64,000 nt of DNA, taken from the NCBI GenBank assembly GCA_038319025.1, contig JBBQCW010000001.1, positions 248,001 through 312,000 of the forward strand, in the 5' to 3' direction. How positions within the stretch are numbered: the stretch's first letter is position 1; each line of letters begins with the position of its first letter. This DNA is from JBBQCW01 sp038319025. Its GTDB lineage: Bacteria > Actinomycetota > Thermoleophilia > Solirubrobacterales > Solirubrobacteraceae. Under the pieces are notes generated by a model, which saw nothing but the letters and a program-made list of their open reading frames with translations, was not told the origin of the DNA and searched no databases. Made by a program: the position numbers and the translations under genes. Below, piece by piece: positions 15,973 to 26,610 of the stretch.

Positions 15973-17148
15973 ATGCCCGTGGCTCGTCGCAACCGAGGAA
16001 CCACGCCCGCGCGGACAGCCGGCACCGCCTCTGGGCCTGTGCGTCTGGGTCGCCGCACCAAGATGCTTTCCAAGCGACTGCTCGCCGGTGACGTCGCCGT
16101 GATCGATCACAAGGACCTGGATCGCGTCTCCGGGGAGTCGCTCGTGGCGGCCGAGGTCGCGGCCGTGCTGAACTGCCGGCCGTCCTCCAGCGGCACCTAC
16201 CCGAATATGGGGCCGCTGCTGATCACCCAAGCGGGCATTCCGCTTGTAGACCTGCCCGACGATGGCTTGTTCTCACTGCTCAAGGACGGTCAGGGGGTAC
16301 GAATCGATGGCGGCAACGTGTACCGCGGCGACACGCTGCTGGCCAGTGGCACGCTGCGCACGCCGGAGGATGTCCTCGCCGACACCGACCAGCGTCGCGC
16401 CGAGATCGGCGACGCGCTGGAGGCCTTTGCCCGCAATACCGTTGAGCACATGGTCGAAGAGCGCGAGCTGCTCTCCGGCCGTATCCCGCTTCCGCGTTTT
16501 GACACCGATTTCCGTGACCGGCAAGCCCTGATCGTGGTCCGAGGCGTCCACCACGAGCGCGACCTACAAGCCCTGCGGCCGTACATCCGCGACATGCGGC
16601 CCGTGCTGGTCGGAGTAGACGGTGGCGCCAACGCGATCCTTGAGGCAGGGCTGAAGCCCGACATGATCGTCGGGGACATGGATTCGGCCTCCGAGCGGAC
16701 GCTGCGCTGCGGTGCCGAGCTGGTGGTGCACGCCTACTCGGACGGAACGGCCCCGGGGCGTGACCTGTTGGAGGAGCTGGGCCTCAGCTACACGACGGTC
16801 GCCGCGCCGGGCACCAGCCAGGACATCGCCATGCTGATTGCGGCCGAGAAGGGCGCTGAGCTGATCGTCTCCGTGGGCTCGCAGTTCAACCTCGTCGAGT
16901 TCTTGGACAAGAATCGCCAGGGGATGTCGTCGACGTTCCTGACGCGCCTGCGACTCGGAGAGATCCTCGTCGACGCCAAGGGTGTGAGCCGCCTTTACCG
17001 ACCACAACCCGGCATGGCGCCGGTGCTGCTCGTGGCGGCGATCGGCCTGCTGGCGCTGGTCGGCGTCGTACTCGTCACGCCTGCCCTGAAGGAACTCGCC
17101 GACCTGCTGTGGCTGAAGCTTCAGCTGCTGCTCGGCCTCAACCCATAA
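15973..17148 (+). CDS. steA: SteA-like cytokinetic ring protein (thiamine pyrophosphokinase fold)
   Basis: The 391-residue protein matches the actinobacterial SteA family, which works with SteB (the MctB family) at the division site in Corynebacterium. Residues 30-330 hold a thiamine-pyrophosphokinase-like domain with GVDGGANAILEAGLKPDMIVGDMDSAS. The C terminus has one membrane helix (APVLLVAAIGLLALVGVVLV) followed by an amphipathic tail. The order recN-steA-mctB-pyrG is the same as in Mycobacterium tuberculosis. Kinase activity is not expected; the fold is used for another purpose. Confidence 0.85.
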   Translation: MPVARRNRGTTPARTAGTASGPVRLGRRTKMLSKRLLAGDVAVIDHKDLDRVSGESLVAAEVAAVLNCRPSSSGTYPNMGPLLITQAGIPLVDLPDDGLFSLLKDGQGVRIDGGNVYRGDTLLASGTLRTPEDVLADTDQRRAEIGDALEAFARNTVEHMVEERELLSGRIPLPRFDTDFRDRQALIVVRGVHHERDLQALRPYIRDMRPVLVGVDGGANAILEAGLKPDMIVGDMDSASERTLRCGAELVVHAYSDGTAPGRDLLEELGLSYTTVAAPGTSQDIAMLIAAEKGAELIVSVGSQFNLVEFLDKNRQGMSSTFLTRLRLGEILVDAKGVSRLYRPQPGMAPVLLVAAIGLLALVGVVLVTPALKELADLLWLKLQLLLGLNP

Positions 17149-17160
17149 GTTTCGGCTCCT

Positions 17161-18030
17161 GTGCTCAACTTCCGCTACCACGCGCTGTCGATCGTCGCCG
17201 TCCTCGTCGCCCTCACCGTCGGGCTGTTGCTGGGTGTCGCGATCGGCGACAAGAACCTCGTGTCCTCGGCCGAGCAAGACCTGCGCGCCAACCTGCGCAA
17301 AGAGATCTCCAGTCGCCAGAAGACAGCCGACGGCCTGCGCAGTGAACTCACCGCCCGCGGCCGGTTTGAGAACGCGGTCTACCCGTTGCTGGTCGGCGGC
17401 CAACTGCAGGGCACGAACGTCGGGTTGATCTTCCTCGGCAACAGCAGCCAGGAGGTCACCTCGCTGACCCGGCAGGCGCTGCGCGACACGGGGGCTTCGC
17501 TGAGGATCTCCGCGGCCGTGCGGGAGCCGCTGGATCTGGATGGCCTTGCCCGCCGGGCCAAGGGCACCCGCTACGAGACGATGAACGTCGACCCGACGCT
17601 GATCGACCCGTTCGGGGATCGGATGGGCGGCCAACTGGTCAACGGCGGCGGCCTGATCAAGCGTGAGCGCACCGTGCTGTTCCGCTCCTCATCCGGTTCG
17701 CTGGACCCGCTGGGCGCCGTGATCGTCGTCCGCGACCAGCCGAAGATGTCCGCCACCGAGCAGAAGATCGCCGACACCTTCGAGGTGGGCTTCATGCGCG
17801 GCCTCCGCGGCACCACCGCCTCCATCGTCGGCGTCGAGCGCAGCGGCACCGACCCGACCCAGATCCCCTGGTACCGCTCCCACGGCGCCTCCAGCGTCGA
17901 CAACCTGGACTCGGTGGACGGTCGCGCTGCACTGGTCTTCGCCTTGGCCGGTGCCAACGGCGCGTTCGGAACCGGCCCGGATGCCCAAGCACTGCTGCCC
18001 GCTGTCGTCGGCGGCGTCCGCCAGCCCTAG
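17161..18030 (+). CDS. mctB: MctB/SteB family protein
   Basis: A 289-residue protein starting at GTG with the family hallmark N terminus LNFRYHALSIVAVLVALTVG, one membrane helix, then a coiled-coil-like stretch (about 35-65) and an extracytoplasmic alpha/beta domain. Relatives are annotated as copper transporter MctB in mycobacteria and as SteB, the partner of SteA, in corynebacteria. With steA directly upstream (12-base gap), a role in septum or envelope assembly seems at least as likely as copper efflux. No obvious metal-ligand cluster is visible. Confidence 0.8.
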   Translation: MLNFRYHALSIVAVLVALTVGLLLGVAIGDKNLVSSAEQDLRANLRKEISSRQKTADGLRSELTARGRFENAVYPLLVGGQLQGTNVGLIFLGNSSQEVTSLTRQALRDTGASLRISAAVREPLDLDGLARRAKGTRYETMNVDPTLIDPFGDRMGGQLVNGGGLIKRERTVLFRSSSGSLDPLGAVIVVRDQPKMSATEQKIADTFEVGFMRGLRGTTASIVGVERSGTDPTQIPWYRSHGASSVDNLDSVDGRAALVFALAGANGAFGTGPDAQALLPAVVGGVRQP

Positions 18031-18064
18031 CGCGCGGCTAACCGCGCCCGTCCGGTCCCGTCGC

Positions 18065-18070
18065 TACGGT
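18065..18070 (+). promoter_or_regulatory. -10 hexamer TACGGT of the MraY-like gene
   Basis: TACGGT ends six bases before the GTG at 18077, which supports this start over longer in-frame alternatives within mctB. Confidence 0.45.
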
Positions 18071-18076
18071 GCCCCG

Positions 18077-18909
18077 GTGCACGCCCTTCCGTTCGTCGTC
18101 GCTGCGATTGCCGCCTTGGTGATCGCACCGACCGCACGGGCTTCCATGGTCGAGCACGGCATGGTCCGCGAGAATTTTCGTGGAGTCTCCGTGCCCTTCC
18201 CGTTCGGGTTCGTGATCCCCGCGGCAGCGATGGTGGCGTTGGTCGTCCTCGCGCCGCTCCAGGAGATCCTGGGCATCGATACCAATGAGGATGTTCTCGG
18301 GTATTACCTTCCGCAGGTCGCGGTTTACGCGATCGGTGTCGCCTTTCTGGGCCTCGTCGACGACACGCTCTCCGGGCCTTCCCGCGGCTGGCGTGGCCAC
18401 GGGCGCGCCGCCCTCTCGGGGAGCTTCAGTACCGGGGCCCTGAAGGCCGTGGGCTCGCTGGGCCTTGCCCTGTTCGTGATGGGCGGCCGCAGCCTGAGCA
18501 CCGGGGAGTATCTCCTCGCGACCGCCGTCATCGTGCTCTGCACCAACCTCTTCAATCTGCTCGATCTGCGCCCCGGCCGCTCGGTCAAGGCGTTCGTGAT
18601 CCTAGGAGCCGGCCTCACCATCGGGGCCTGGGACGTAGGGCCGCTGTGGGCGCTGGGCATCTTCGTAGGCCCGGTGCTCGTGGCCGGTATCTACGACGTA
18701 CGTGAGCGCGCCATGCTCGGTGACACCGGGGCCAACCTGCTCGGCGGCCTTGCCGGGCTATGGCTGGTCTTCACTCTGTCCACCACCGGGCAGATCATCG
18801 CGCTCGTGCTCTTGATCGCCATCACGGTGTACGGAGAACTGCGCTCAATTTCCGGGTTCGTGGAACGCGCGCCCATCCTTCGCCAACTAGACTCGTTCGG
18901 GAGACCTCG

Positions 18910-18913
<4 letters not shown>
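18077..18913 (+). CDS. MraY/WecA-like polyprenyl-phosphate sugar-phosphate transferase
   Basis: A 278-residue polytopic membrane protein of the family that moves a sugar-1-phosphate from UDP-sugar to a polyprenyl phosphate. Catalytic-site features are present: the aspartate pair in GLVDD, the NLFNLLDLRPGR loop (replacing NA-NL-DG-DGLA) and GDTGANLLGGLAG near the C terminus. It is shorter than classical MraY (about 360 residues). It sits between steA-mctB and pyrG, which suggests a cell-envelope role, but the substrate is unknown. Confidence 0.78.
18888..18893 (+). promoter_or_regulatory. internal -10 hexamer TAGACT before pyrG
   Basis: TAGACT lies within the end of the MraY-like gene, 16 bases before the pyrG ATG. 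A GGGAGA ribosome-binding-site-like stretch lies between them, so pyrG may have a private short-leader promoter. Confidence 0.4.
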
Positions 18914-20590
<1,677 letters not shown>

Positions 20591-20607
<17 letters not shown>

Positions 20608-21736
20608 GGCGGCCCGCCGCCGCTTGAACGACACGTTCGCGGGCCTTTGCGCGATCCCCAGCCCTTCCCGCCGGGAAGGTGCCGTGGCTGCTCGGGTCAG
20701 TGGTGAGTTGCGCGACCTGGGCTTCGTCGTCGAGGAGGACGACGCGGGCGCAGCGATCGGCGGGGATGCAGGCAATCTTCTGTGCCGGATCGCCCCGCCG
20801 GAAGGTTCGGATGCGTCGGTGCTGCTCTGTGCTCACCTGGACACCGTCGATCCGGGTGACACCCCGATCGACCCCGTACTCGTCAACGGTGGCTGGGAGA
20901 ACGCCAACGACGCCATCCTCGGCGCCGACAACAAGGCGGCCGTCGCCGTGCTGCTGGCCGTTGCCCGCCGCGCCCGCGCCCAGGGCCTGCCGTGCGGGCT
21001 GGAACTCCTGTTCACCGTGGCTGAGGAGGACGCCTTGGTCGGCGGCCAGGCGTTTGAAGCCGGCCGCATCCATAGTCCGTACGGCTATGTGTTCGACCAG
21101 GCCTCGCCGATCGGAGAGATCGTGATGGCTTCACCCACCTACTACCGCCTGCAGGCCGACTTCCACGGCCGTGAGGCGCACGCCGGCATCCGGCCCCAGG
21201 ACGGTAGTTCGGCCGTCGTGGCCGCGTCACGTGCCGTGGCGGCGATGCCGTTGGGTCGACTGGACGAGGAGACGACGGCCAACGTGGCGTCCGTCCACGG
21301 TGGCCCCGCGCAGGCCACCAACATCGTCCCGGCCCGCTGTCGGGTGATGGCCGAGGCACGGTCGCTGGACGAGGTGCGCGCCGAGGCGGCCGTGACGGCG
21401 CTCGTCGATCACTGCCACGACGCGGCCAATGACCCTGAGTGCGCCTGCGACGTGGACATCGTGCTCGATCGGCGGTTCGCCGGCTATCAGCAGCGGCCTA
21501 GCGATCCCGAGATCGTCGTGGCGGAAGCGGCGTTACGGGCCTGCGGGTACGAGCCGAGCCGGATCACCACCGGAGGCGGATCGGATGCCAACACGCTTCG
21601 AGCCGCCGGCCTGGCCTGCGCGAACCTGGCCAACGGCACCGAGCGTAACCACGAGCCGACGGAGCGGGTCAGCGTCGTGGCATTGGAAGGCATGCTGGAC
21701 GTGGCGATCGCGCTGCTCGACGAGGTGGCCCGATGA
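20591..21736 (+). CDS. M20 family metallopeptidase (peptidase T-like)
   Basis: A 381-residue zinc-dependent amino- or carboxypeptidase. Metal-binding segments are visible: CAHLDTVDPG, NANDAILGADNKAAVAVLLA, the catalytic glutamate pair in FTVAEEDALVGG, and a GGSDAN motif near the C terminus. A dimerisation lid lies between about 170 and 290. The sequence resembles the peptidase T / YqjE-type branch. Its start lies inside the pyrG 3' end in another frame, and its stop overlaps the DUF3866 start. The substrate is not predictable. Confidence 0.85.
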
Positions 21737-22764
21737 CTAGGCTCGTGCTGCGCCGCGGCCGCGTGGTGGAGGCCGGCGGGAGCGCCGGCGCCGAGCAGCG
21801 CCTGGTCGTCGAGCACTCTGATGGTGCGCGACGTCCGGCGATCGGCGATGTCGCGCTCGTCGGGGCCACCGAGGTCGGCGACGACGTCGTGGTCAACGCG
21901 CAGGCCGTGGATCTCGCCCTCGGCTCAGGCGGCTTTGACGTGGTCCACGTGAACCTCACACACGGCCTGCAGGGCCCAGGCGTTCCGGGCGCACATGTGA
22001 TGAAGCTCAACTACTCGTCGCTGCAGCATGCGGTGCTGCCGGTCGAACCCGAGAAGGGGCGGTTGCCTGACGGCGGCCGGGTCGGCGTGATCGGCCTCCA
22101 CGGCCAGCTGGCGCCGGTGGCGTGGGCGTTCGGCCAGGCGCGGCCGGGAGCCGCGCTCGGCTACGTGCAGACCGAGGGCGGCGCGCTCCCCGGCTCGCAT
22201 TCGCAGGTGGTGCGCGACCTGCGGGCCCGAGGACTGCTCGCCGGGCACATCACCGCCGGTGCGGCGTACGGCGGGGAGGAGGAGGCGATCACGACGATCG
22301 GAGCGATCGCCCACGGCCTTACCGAGCACGGCTGGGATGCCGTGATCGCCGGCCCCGGGCCGGGAATCCTTGGGTCAGGCTCCGCGTTGGGGCACGGTGG
22401 GCTCGAGGCCCTCGACAGCGCCCACGGGGCTCTGGCGCTGGGCTGCGATGTTGTGGTCTGCGCGCGGATGTCCTGCGCGGATCCGCGACCGCGCCATCAG
22501 GGCCTCTCCCACCACACCCGCACCGTCCTGGAATTGCTGCTGCGTCCCGTGACGGTCGGCTTGCCGCCAGGTGAGTCCGGCGCGGGCCTGGATTCGCTCG
22601 GGCACCGCTGCGTCGTCGCACCGACGGTGGATCTTGACGGCTACGAGGCATCGGGCCTGCCCGCGCGCACGATGGGCCGCTCCTTGGCCGAGGACCCGCT
22701 TTTCTTCGCGGCGGCGCTCGCCTGTGGCGCGGCACTCGCCGATACCGCCCGGTCGCCCCTATGA
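21733..22764 (+). CDS. DUF3866 family protein
   Basis: A 343-residue soluble protein matching the DUF3866 family of Actinobacteria and Firmicutes. Recognisable segments are VHVNLTHGLQGPGVPGAHVMKLNYSSLQ, GLHGQLAPVAWAF, TEGGALPGSHSQVVRDL, AGPGPGILGSGSALGHGG and SCADPRPRHQGLSHHT. Conserved His, Asp and Gly positions suggest an enzyme, but no reaction is known. Four-base overlaps on both sides (21733-21736 and 22761-22764) tie it to the M20 peptidase and NUDIX genes. Confidence 0.78.
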   Translation: MTRLVLRRGRVVEAGGSAGAEQRLVVEHSDGARRPAIGDVALVGATEVGDDVVVNAQAVDLALGSGGFDVVHVNLTHGLQGPGVPGAHVMKLNYSSLQHAVLPVEPEKGRLPDGGRVGVIGLHGQLAPVAWAFGQARPGAALGYVQTEGGALPGSHSQVVRDLRARGLLAGHITAGAAYGGEEEAITTIGAIAHGLTEHGWDAVIAGPGPGILGSGSALGHGGLEALDSAHGALALGCDVVVCARMSCADPRPRHQGLSHHTRTVLELLLRPVTVGLPPGESGAGLDSLGHRCVVAPTVDLDGYEASGLPARTMGRSLAEDPLFFAAALACGAALADTARSPL

Positions 22765-23297
22765 CCGATCGCGACTTCGAGGTGACCGGCGAGCGACGGG
22801 CGTTCGACGGCCACGTTTTCGACCTCGACGTGATCGAGATCCGGTACGCCGACGGCACGACCGCTTCGCGGGATGTGATCCGGCATCCGGGAGCAGTGGC
22901 GATCGTGGCGTGGGACGAGGAGGCCGTGCACCTGGTGCGCCAGCCGCGGCCGGCCATCGGTGACCCCGACTCGCTGGAACTGCCTGCGGGCCTGCTCGAT
23001 GTGGACGGAGAACCGCCGCTGGCCACCGCCAAGCGTGAACTGACCGAGGAGATCGGCCGGGCGGCCGCACACTGGGAGTTCATCACCCGCTTTCACCCAT
23101 CGGTGGGGGTGAGCAACGAGATCACCCATGTGTTCGGCGCCACAGGCCTGCGCGAGGAGGCCACCGACAGCGGCGAGGACGAGCGGATCGAGGTCGTGCG
23201 CTGGCCGCTGACCGATCTGGACGGGGCGCTCGCCGGGAGCAGTGACGCCAAGACGATCATCGGCCTGACGTGGCTGCGAGCGCGCCTGCAGAGGTAG
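22761..23297 (+). CDS. NUDIX hydrolase, ADP-ribose pyrophosphatase type
   Basis: A 178-residue NUDIX enzyme. The Nudix box is complete, running from GLLDVDGEPP to the core KRELTEEIG. The layout RHPGAVAIVAWDEEAVHLVRQPRP before the box and FHPSVGVSNEITHVF after it is typical of ADP-ribose pyrophosphatases. It is coupled to DUF3866 by an ATGA overlap. The position before xerD is conserved in Mycobacterium. Confidence 0.9.
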   Translation: MTDRDFEVTGERRAFDGHVFDLDVIEIRYADGTTASRDVIRHPGAVAIVAWDEEAVHLVRQPRPAIGDPDSLELPAGLLDVDGEPPLATAKRELTEEIGRAAAHWEFITRFHPSVGVSNEITHVFGATGLREEATDSGEDERIEVVRWPLTDLDGALAGSSDAKTIIGLTWLRARLQR

Positions 23298-23329
23298 GAA
23301 CCTGACGGCAGCAGCGCGAAGGACGAGCG

Positions 23330-24265
23330 GTGAGCACCACTTCTCCCGTGATCGCCCGTCCGCTAGAGCATCTCGTGCTGGACTTCTTGTCCTACCTGGA
23401 GTTCGAGCGCGGCCTTTCGCGCAACACGTTGGAGGCCTACCGCAGCGATCTGCTCCAGTTCGGCGCCTTCCTGAGCCTGCGCGGGGTGGACGCCGTGGCC
23501 GCCCAGCACACCGACCTGGCCGCCTGGCTGACCGGACTGGCCGAGGGGACCGACGATCGGCCTGCCGCTGCACCCGCGACGTTGCAACGCAAGACGGCCT
23601 GCCTGCGATCGTTCTACCGCCACCTGCGCCGCGAAGAGATCATCGACCACGATCCGACGGCCGATCTGCGGGCTCCACGCCGTGGTCGGAAGCTGCCACA
23701 GGTGCTCACCCGTGACGAGGTGGCCAAGCTGCTGACCATGCCGCAGGGCACCGAACCCGCGGCGTTGCGCGATCGAGCCATGCTTGAACTCATGTACGCG
23801 TGCGGGCTGCGCGCCTCTGAAGCCACCGCTCTGCACGTCGCCGACGTTGACCTCACCAACGGCATGCTGCGCGCCCGCGGCAAAGGCAGCAAGGAGCGTG
23901 TGGTGCCCGTCGGGCGCGACGCCGTCAGTGCCGTGCGCATCTGGATCGCTCGCGGCCGGCCGCGCATGGTGGGCCTGCGCGAGGAGGCGCACCTGTTCGT
24001 AAACGCTCGCGGCGGAGGACTCAGCCGGCAGGGCCTCTACAAGATCGTGCAGGGCCATGCGGCTGCTGCCGGTCTGCAGGACCGCATGAGCCCGCACACG
24101 CTTCGCCACACGTTCGCGACGCACCTATTGGCCGGCGGGTGTGACCTGCGTGCGCTCCAGGAGATGCTCGGGCACGCCGATGTCGCCACCACGCAGATCT
24201 ACACCCATCTGTCGGCCGAGCGGCTCAAGGACGTGTATTTCGCCGCGCACCCGCGGGCGACGTAG
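23330..24265 (+). CDS. xerD: site-specific tyrosine recombinase XerD
   Basis: Resolves chromosome dimers at dif together with XerC. It has 311 residues, with an N-terminal SAM-like DNA-binding domain (YLEFERGLSRNTLEAYRSDL). The catalytic domain has all the key residues: Arg in CGLRASEA, Lys in GKGSKERVVP, His-x-x-Arg in SPHTLRHTFATHLL, the second His in LGHADVATTQIY, and the nucleophilic Tyr in that last segment. It starts at GTG behind GAAGGA. The location in a conserved housekeeping block argues against a phage integrase. Confidence 0.92.
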   Translation: MSTTSPVIARPLEHLVLDFLSYLEFERGLSRNTLEAYRSDLLQFGAFLSLRGVDAVAAQHTDLAAWLTGLAEGTDDRPAAAPATLQRKTACLRSFYRHLRREEIIDHDPTADLRAPRRGRKLPQVLTRDEVAKLLTMPQGTEPAALRDRAMLELMYACGLRASEATALHVADVDLTNGMLRARGKGSKERVVPVGRDAVSAVRIWIARGRPRMVGLREEAHLFVNARGGGLSRQGLYKIVQGHAAAAGLQDRMSPHTLRHTFATHLLAGGCDLRALQEMLGHADVATTQIYTHLSAERLKDVYFAAHPRAT

Positions 24266-24274
24266 CCGCTGCGC

Positions 24275-24280
24275 GACAAT
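24275..24280 (+). promoter_or_regulatory. -10-like hexamer GACAAT of deoB
   Basis: GACAAT ends seven bases before the ATG at 24288. It differs from TAnnnT only in its first base. It overlaps the alternative ATG at 24279, so it argues for the downstream start. Confidence 0.35.
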
Positions 24281-24287
24281 GGCCGCG

Positions 24288-25448
24288 ATGCCCGCCGCCG
24301 CCCGCGTCTTCGTGATCGTAATGGATGCCTGCGGTGTCGGCGCACTGCCGGACGCCCACGAGTACGGCGACGCCGGTGCGGACACGCTCGGCCACCTCGC
24401 CCAGTCGGTTGGCGGCTTGCGTCTGCCCGCGCTCGAACGGCTGGGTCTCGGCTCGGTGGCGCCGATTGAAGGGCTCGCACCCGTCGCCGCTCCCGGCCCG
24501 CACGGCCGACTGCATCGCGAGGGGCCCGGCAAGGACTCGACCACCGGTCATTGGGAACTGATGGGCGTGATCCTGACCGAGCCGCTGCCCACCTACCCCG
24601 ACGGATTTCCGCAGGCGATCGTCGCCCGACTGGCCGAGGCAACCGGTCATCGGTTCTGCGCCAACGCCCCGCTGAACGGGCTGGAGGCGATCGAGGAGTA
24701 CGGCGACCACCACCTCGCCACCGGAGAACTGATCCTCTACACCTCCCAGGATTCGGTGGCGCAGATCGCGGCCCACGAGGATGTCCTCTCAGCCGACGAT
24801 CTGTACGACGTGTGCGCCCGAGCCCGTGAGGTCATGAGCGGCGCTGATGCGGTGGGGCGCGTCATTGCCCGCCCTTTCACCGGCACTCCCGGCGCGTTCG
24901 CTCGTACGGACGGGCGACACGACCTGTCGGTGATGCCACCTGGCTACAGCGCGCTCGACGCCGCGCAGGCCGCCGGGGTTCCGGTGCACGGCGTGGGAAA
25001 GATCAGCGACCTGTTCGCCGGACGTGGGGTGGACGTGTCGCATCCAGGCCCGACGAACGCCGTGGCGCTGGCGGCCACAGATGCGCTCGTGGCCGACCTG
25101 ACGCACGGATTCGTCCTGGTGAACCTCGTCGATACCGATCAGCTGTACGGCCATCGCAAAGACGCCGCGGGGTTCGCCGACGCGCTCGAGGTCATCGACG
25201 GGCACATCGACGGGTGGGTGCAGTCGCTGAGGCCCGACGACCTGCTGATCGTGACCGCAGACCATGGATGCGACGTGACCACAACTCACTCCGATCACAC
25301 TCGGGAGTACGTGCCGCTGCTGGCTCTCGGCGGGGGCGTTGCACCGCGTCGGCATGATGGGGCGATGGCGGACGTGGGGGCGAGCGCCTTGGGCCGGCTC
25401 GGCGTGCCCTGGCCGGCGGGCGCCCACGGACGCAGCTTCGTAACCTGA
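24288..25448 (+). CDS. deoB: phosphopentomutase
   Basis: Interconverts ribose- or deoxyribose-1-phosphate and the 5-phosphates in nucleoside salvage. It belongs to the alkaline phosphatase superfamily, with 386 residues from this start. Metal and nucleophile signatures are visible: VIVMDACGVGALPD, the phosphorylated threonine in KDSTTGHWELMG, NLVDTDQLYGHR, and TADHGCDVTTTHSDHTREYVP. A second in-frame ATG nine bases upstream (24279) would overlap the likely -10, so the later ATG is preferred. Confidence 0.93.
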   Translation: MPAAARVFVIVMDACGVGALPDAHEYGDAGADTLGHLAQSVGGLRLPALERLGLGSVAPIEGLAPVAAPGPHGRLHREGPGKDSTTGHWELMGVILTEPLPTYPDGFPQAIVARLAEATGHRFCANAPLNGLEAIEEYGDHHLATGELILYTSQDSVAQIAAHEDVLSADDLYDVCARAREVMSGADAVGRVIARPFTGTPGAFARTDGRHDLSVMPPGYSALDAAQAAGVPVHGVGKISDLFAGRGVDVSHPGPTNAVALAATDALVADLTHGFVLVNLVDTDQLYGHRKDAAGFADALEVIDGHIDGWVQSLRPDDLLIVTADHGCDVTTTHSDHTREYVPLLALGGGVAPRRHDGAMADVGASALGRLGVPWPAGAHGRSFVT

Positions 25449-25452
25449 GCGG

Positions 25453-26292
25453 GTGCCTGAACTTCCCGAGGTCGAGACGATCCGCCGGCAGCTCGCTCCG
25501 TTGGTCGAGGGGCGGCGGCTGGAGAGCGTGCAGATCGACGATGAGCGCTGGTCGCGTCCTCGCTCCCCGGCTGAGCTTCAGGACGTCCTCATCGGTCGTA
25601 CGGTCGAGCGACTGAGCCGGCGGGGCAAGTATCTGGTTTGGGAACTGAACGACGAACTGTTCCTGCTCCAACATCTGCGGATGACCGGCACGCTGCTCTA
25701 CGACGCACCGACCGACACGCGGCACGTGCACGTGCGCTTGGGCCTCTCCGACGGGCACCGGTTGTCGATCAGCGACCCGCGCAGGTTCGGCACCGGTGAG
25801 CTCGTGGCCGGAGACGAAGCGCGCCTGGCCTTCTTCGCCACACGGGTCGGGATCGAGCCGCTGGACGGCGAACTGGACGGGCCGGCACTGAAGGCCATGA
25901 CGCGCGGCCGCCGCGCGCCCATCAAGGCGTTCCTGCTCGATCAGCGTCACATCGCCGGCGTGGGCAACATCTACGCGGACGAAGCGCTATTCCGTGCCCG
26001 CATCCACCCGCTGCGGCCGGCGCAGCAGCTCACGGGCCCGCAGTGCGCCCTGCTGGCGGTGGCGATCCGCGAGACGCTCTTGGCCGGGCTGGCCGCAGGC
26101 GGGGCCACGATCGACGACTTCCGCCACGTGGATGGCGTCTACGGCGGGTTTCAGCACGAGTTCCTCGTCCACCTGCGCGAGGGCGAGCCGTGCCCGAACT
26201 GCGGGCGCACGATCGTCAAGTTCGTTGCCGCGGGCCGCGGCACATACGTCTGCGAACGCTGCCAGCCGCGCCCGCGGGCGCGGCGGGGCTGA
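25453..26292 (+). CDS. mutM: formamidopyrimidine-DNA glycosylase
   Basis: Base-excision repair glycosylase/lyase that removes 8-oxoguanine. It has 279 residues starting at GTG, with the catalytic N-terminal proline in PELPEVETI. A lysine-bearing RRGKYL loop follows, then DQRHIAGVGNIYADEALF in the helix-two-turn-helix region and a C-terminal zinc finger with CPNC and CERC 17 residues apart. It follows deoB after four bases and converges on the glutaredoxin gene three bases downstream. Confidence 0.95.
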   Translation: MPELPEVETIRRQLAPLVEGRRLESVQIDDERWSRPRSPAELQDVLIGRTVERLSRRGKYLVWELNDELFLLQHLRMTGTLLYDAPTDTRHVHVRLGLSDGHRLSISDPRRFGTGELVAGDEARLAFFATRVGIEPLDGELDGPALKAMTRGRRAPIKAFLLDQRHIAGVGNIYADEALFRARIHPLRPAQQLTGPQCALLAVAIRETLLAGLAAGGATIDDFRHVDGVYGGFQHEFLVHLREGEPCPNCGRTIVKFVAAGRGTYVCERCQPRPRARRG

Positions 26293-26295
26293 CGC

Positions 26296-26550
26296 TCAGG
26301 CCGCGACCAGCGTGGCCAGCCGGCCGTCTCGATCAGCGGCGAGGGTGTGATCAAAACCGCCGACGAGCTCGTTGCCCACCAGCACCTGGGGGAAGCTCAA
26401 CATGCCCGTCAGCTCGGCGAGCGCGGCTCTTCCCTCCGGGTCCCGTGACAGATTGATCTCGGCGTACTCGTATCCGCGCGTCGTCAGCAGCTGCTTGACG
26501 CGTGAGCAGAACGAGCATGGTTCAGTGGTGTAGACAGTGATTTCAGCCAT
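26296..26550 (-). CDS. glutaredoxin-like protein
   Basis: An 84-residue thioredoxin-fold protein (MAEITVYTTEPCSFCSRVKQLL) with a CSFC active site in place of the usual CPYC/CPFC, a cis-proline in FPQVLVG and the glutathione-binding GGFDHTLAADRDGRL. It may reduce disulfides with glutathione, mycothiol or another thiol; actinobacteria often lack glutathione. It is convergent with mutM and divergent from recO, with a TATACT -10 ten bases before its ATG. Confidence 0.88.
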   Translation of the reverse strand: MAEITVYTTEPCSFCSRVKQLLTTRGYEYAEINLSRDPEGRAALAELTGMLSFPQVLVGNELVGGFDHTLAADRDGRLATLVAA

Positions 26551-26560
26551 TACTTCACAA

Positions 26561-26566
26561 AGTATA
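26561..26566 (-). promoter_or_regulatory. -10 hexamer TATACT of the glutaredoxin gene
   Basis: TATACT on the reverse strand ends ten bases before the glutaredoxin ATG. On the opposite strand the same bases read AGTATAGC, so this AT-rich spot may also serve the divergent recO transcript. Confidence 0.5.
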
Positions 26567-26610
26567 GCGGGTGGATGTTCTCGGCGCGGGCTGGCTCGGG
26601 GAGGTGGCGC

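Noticed and set aside
23330..24265. xerD as a marker of an integrated element
   Set aside because: It lies in the conserved NUDIX-xerD-deoB order, is full length, has no flanking repeats, and matches chromosomal XerD.
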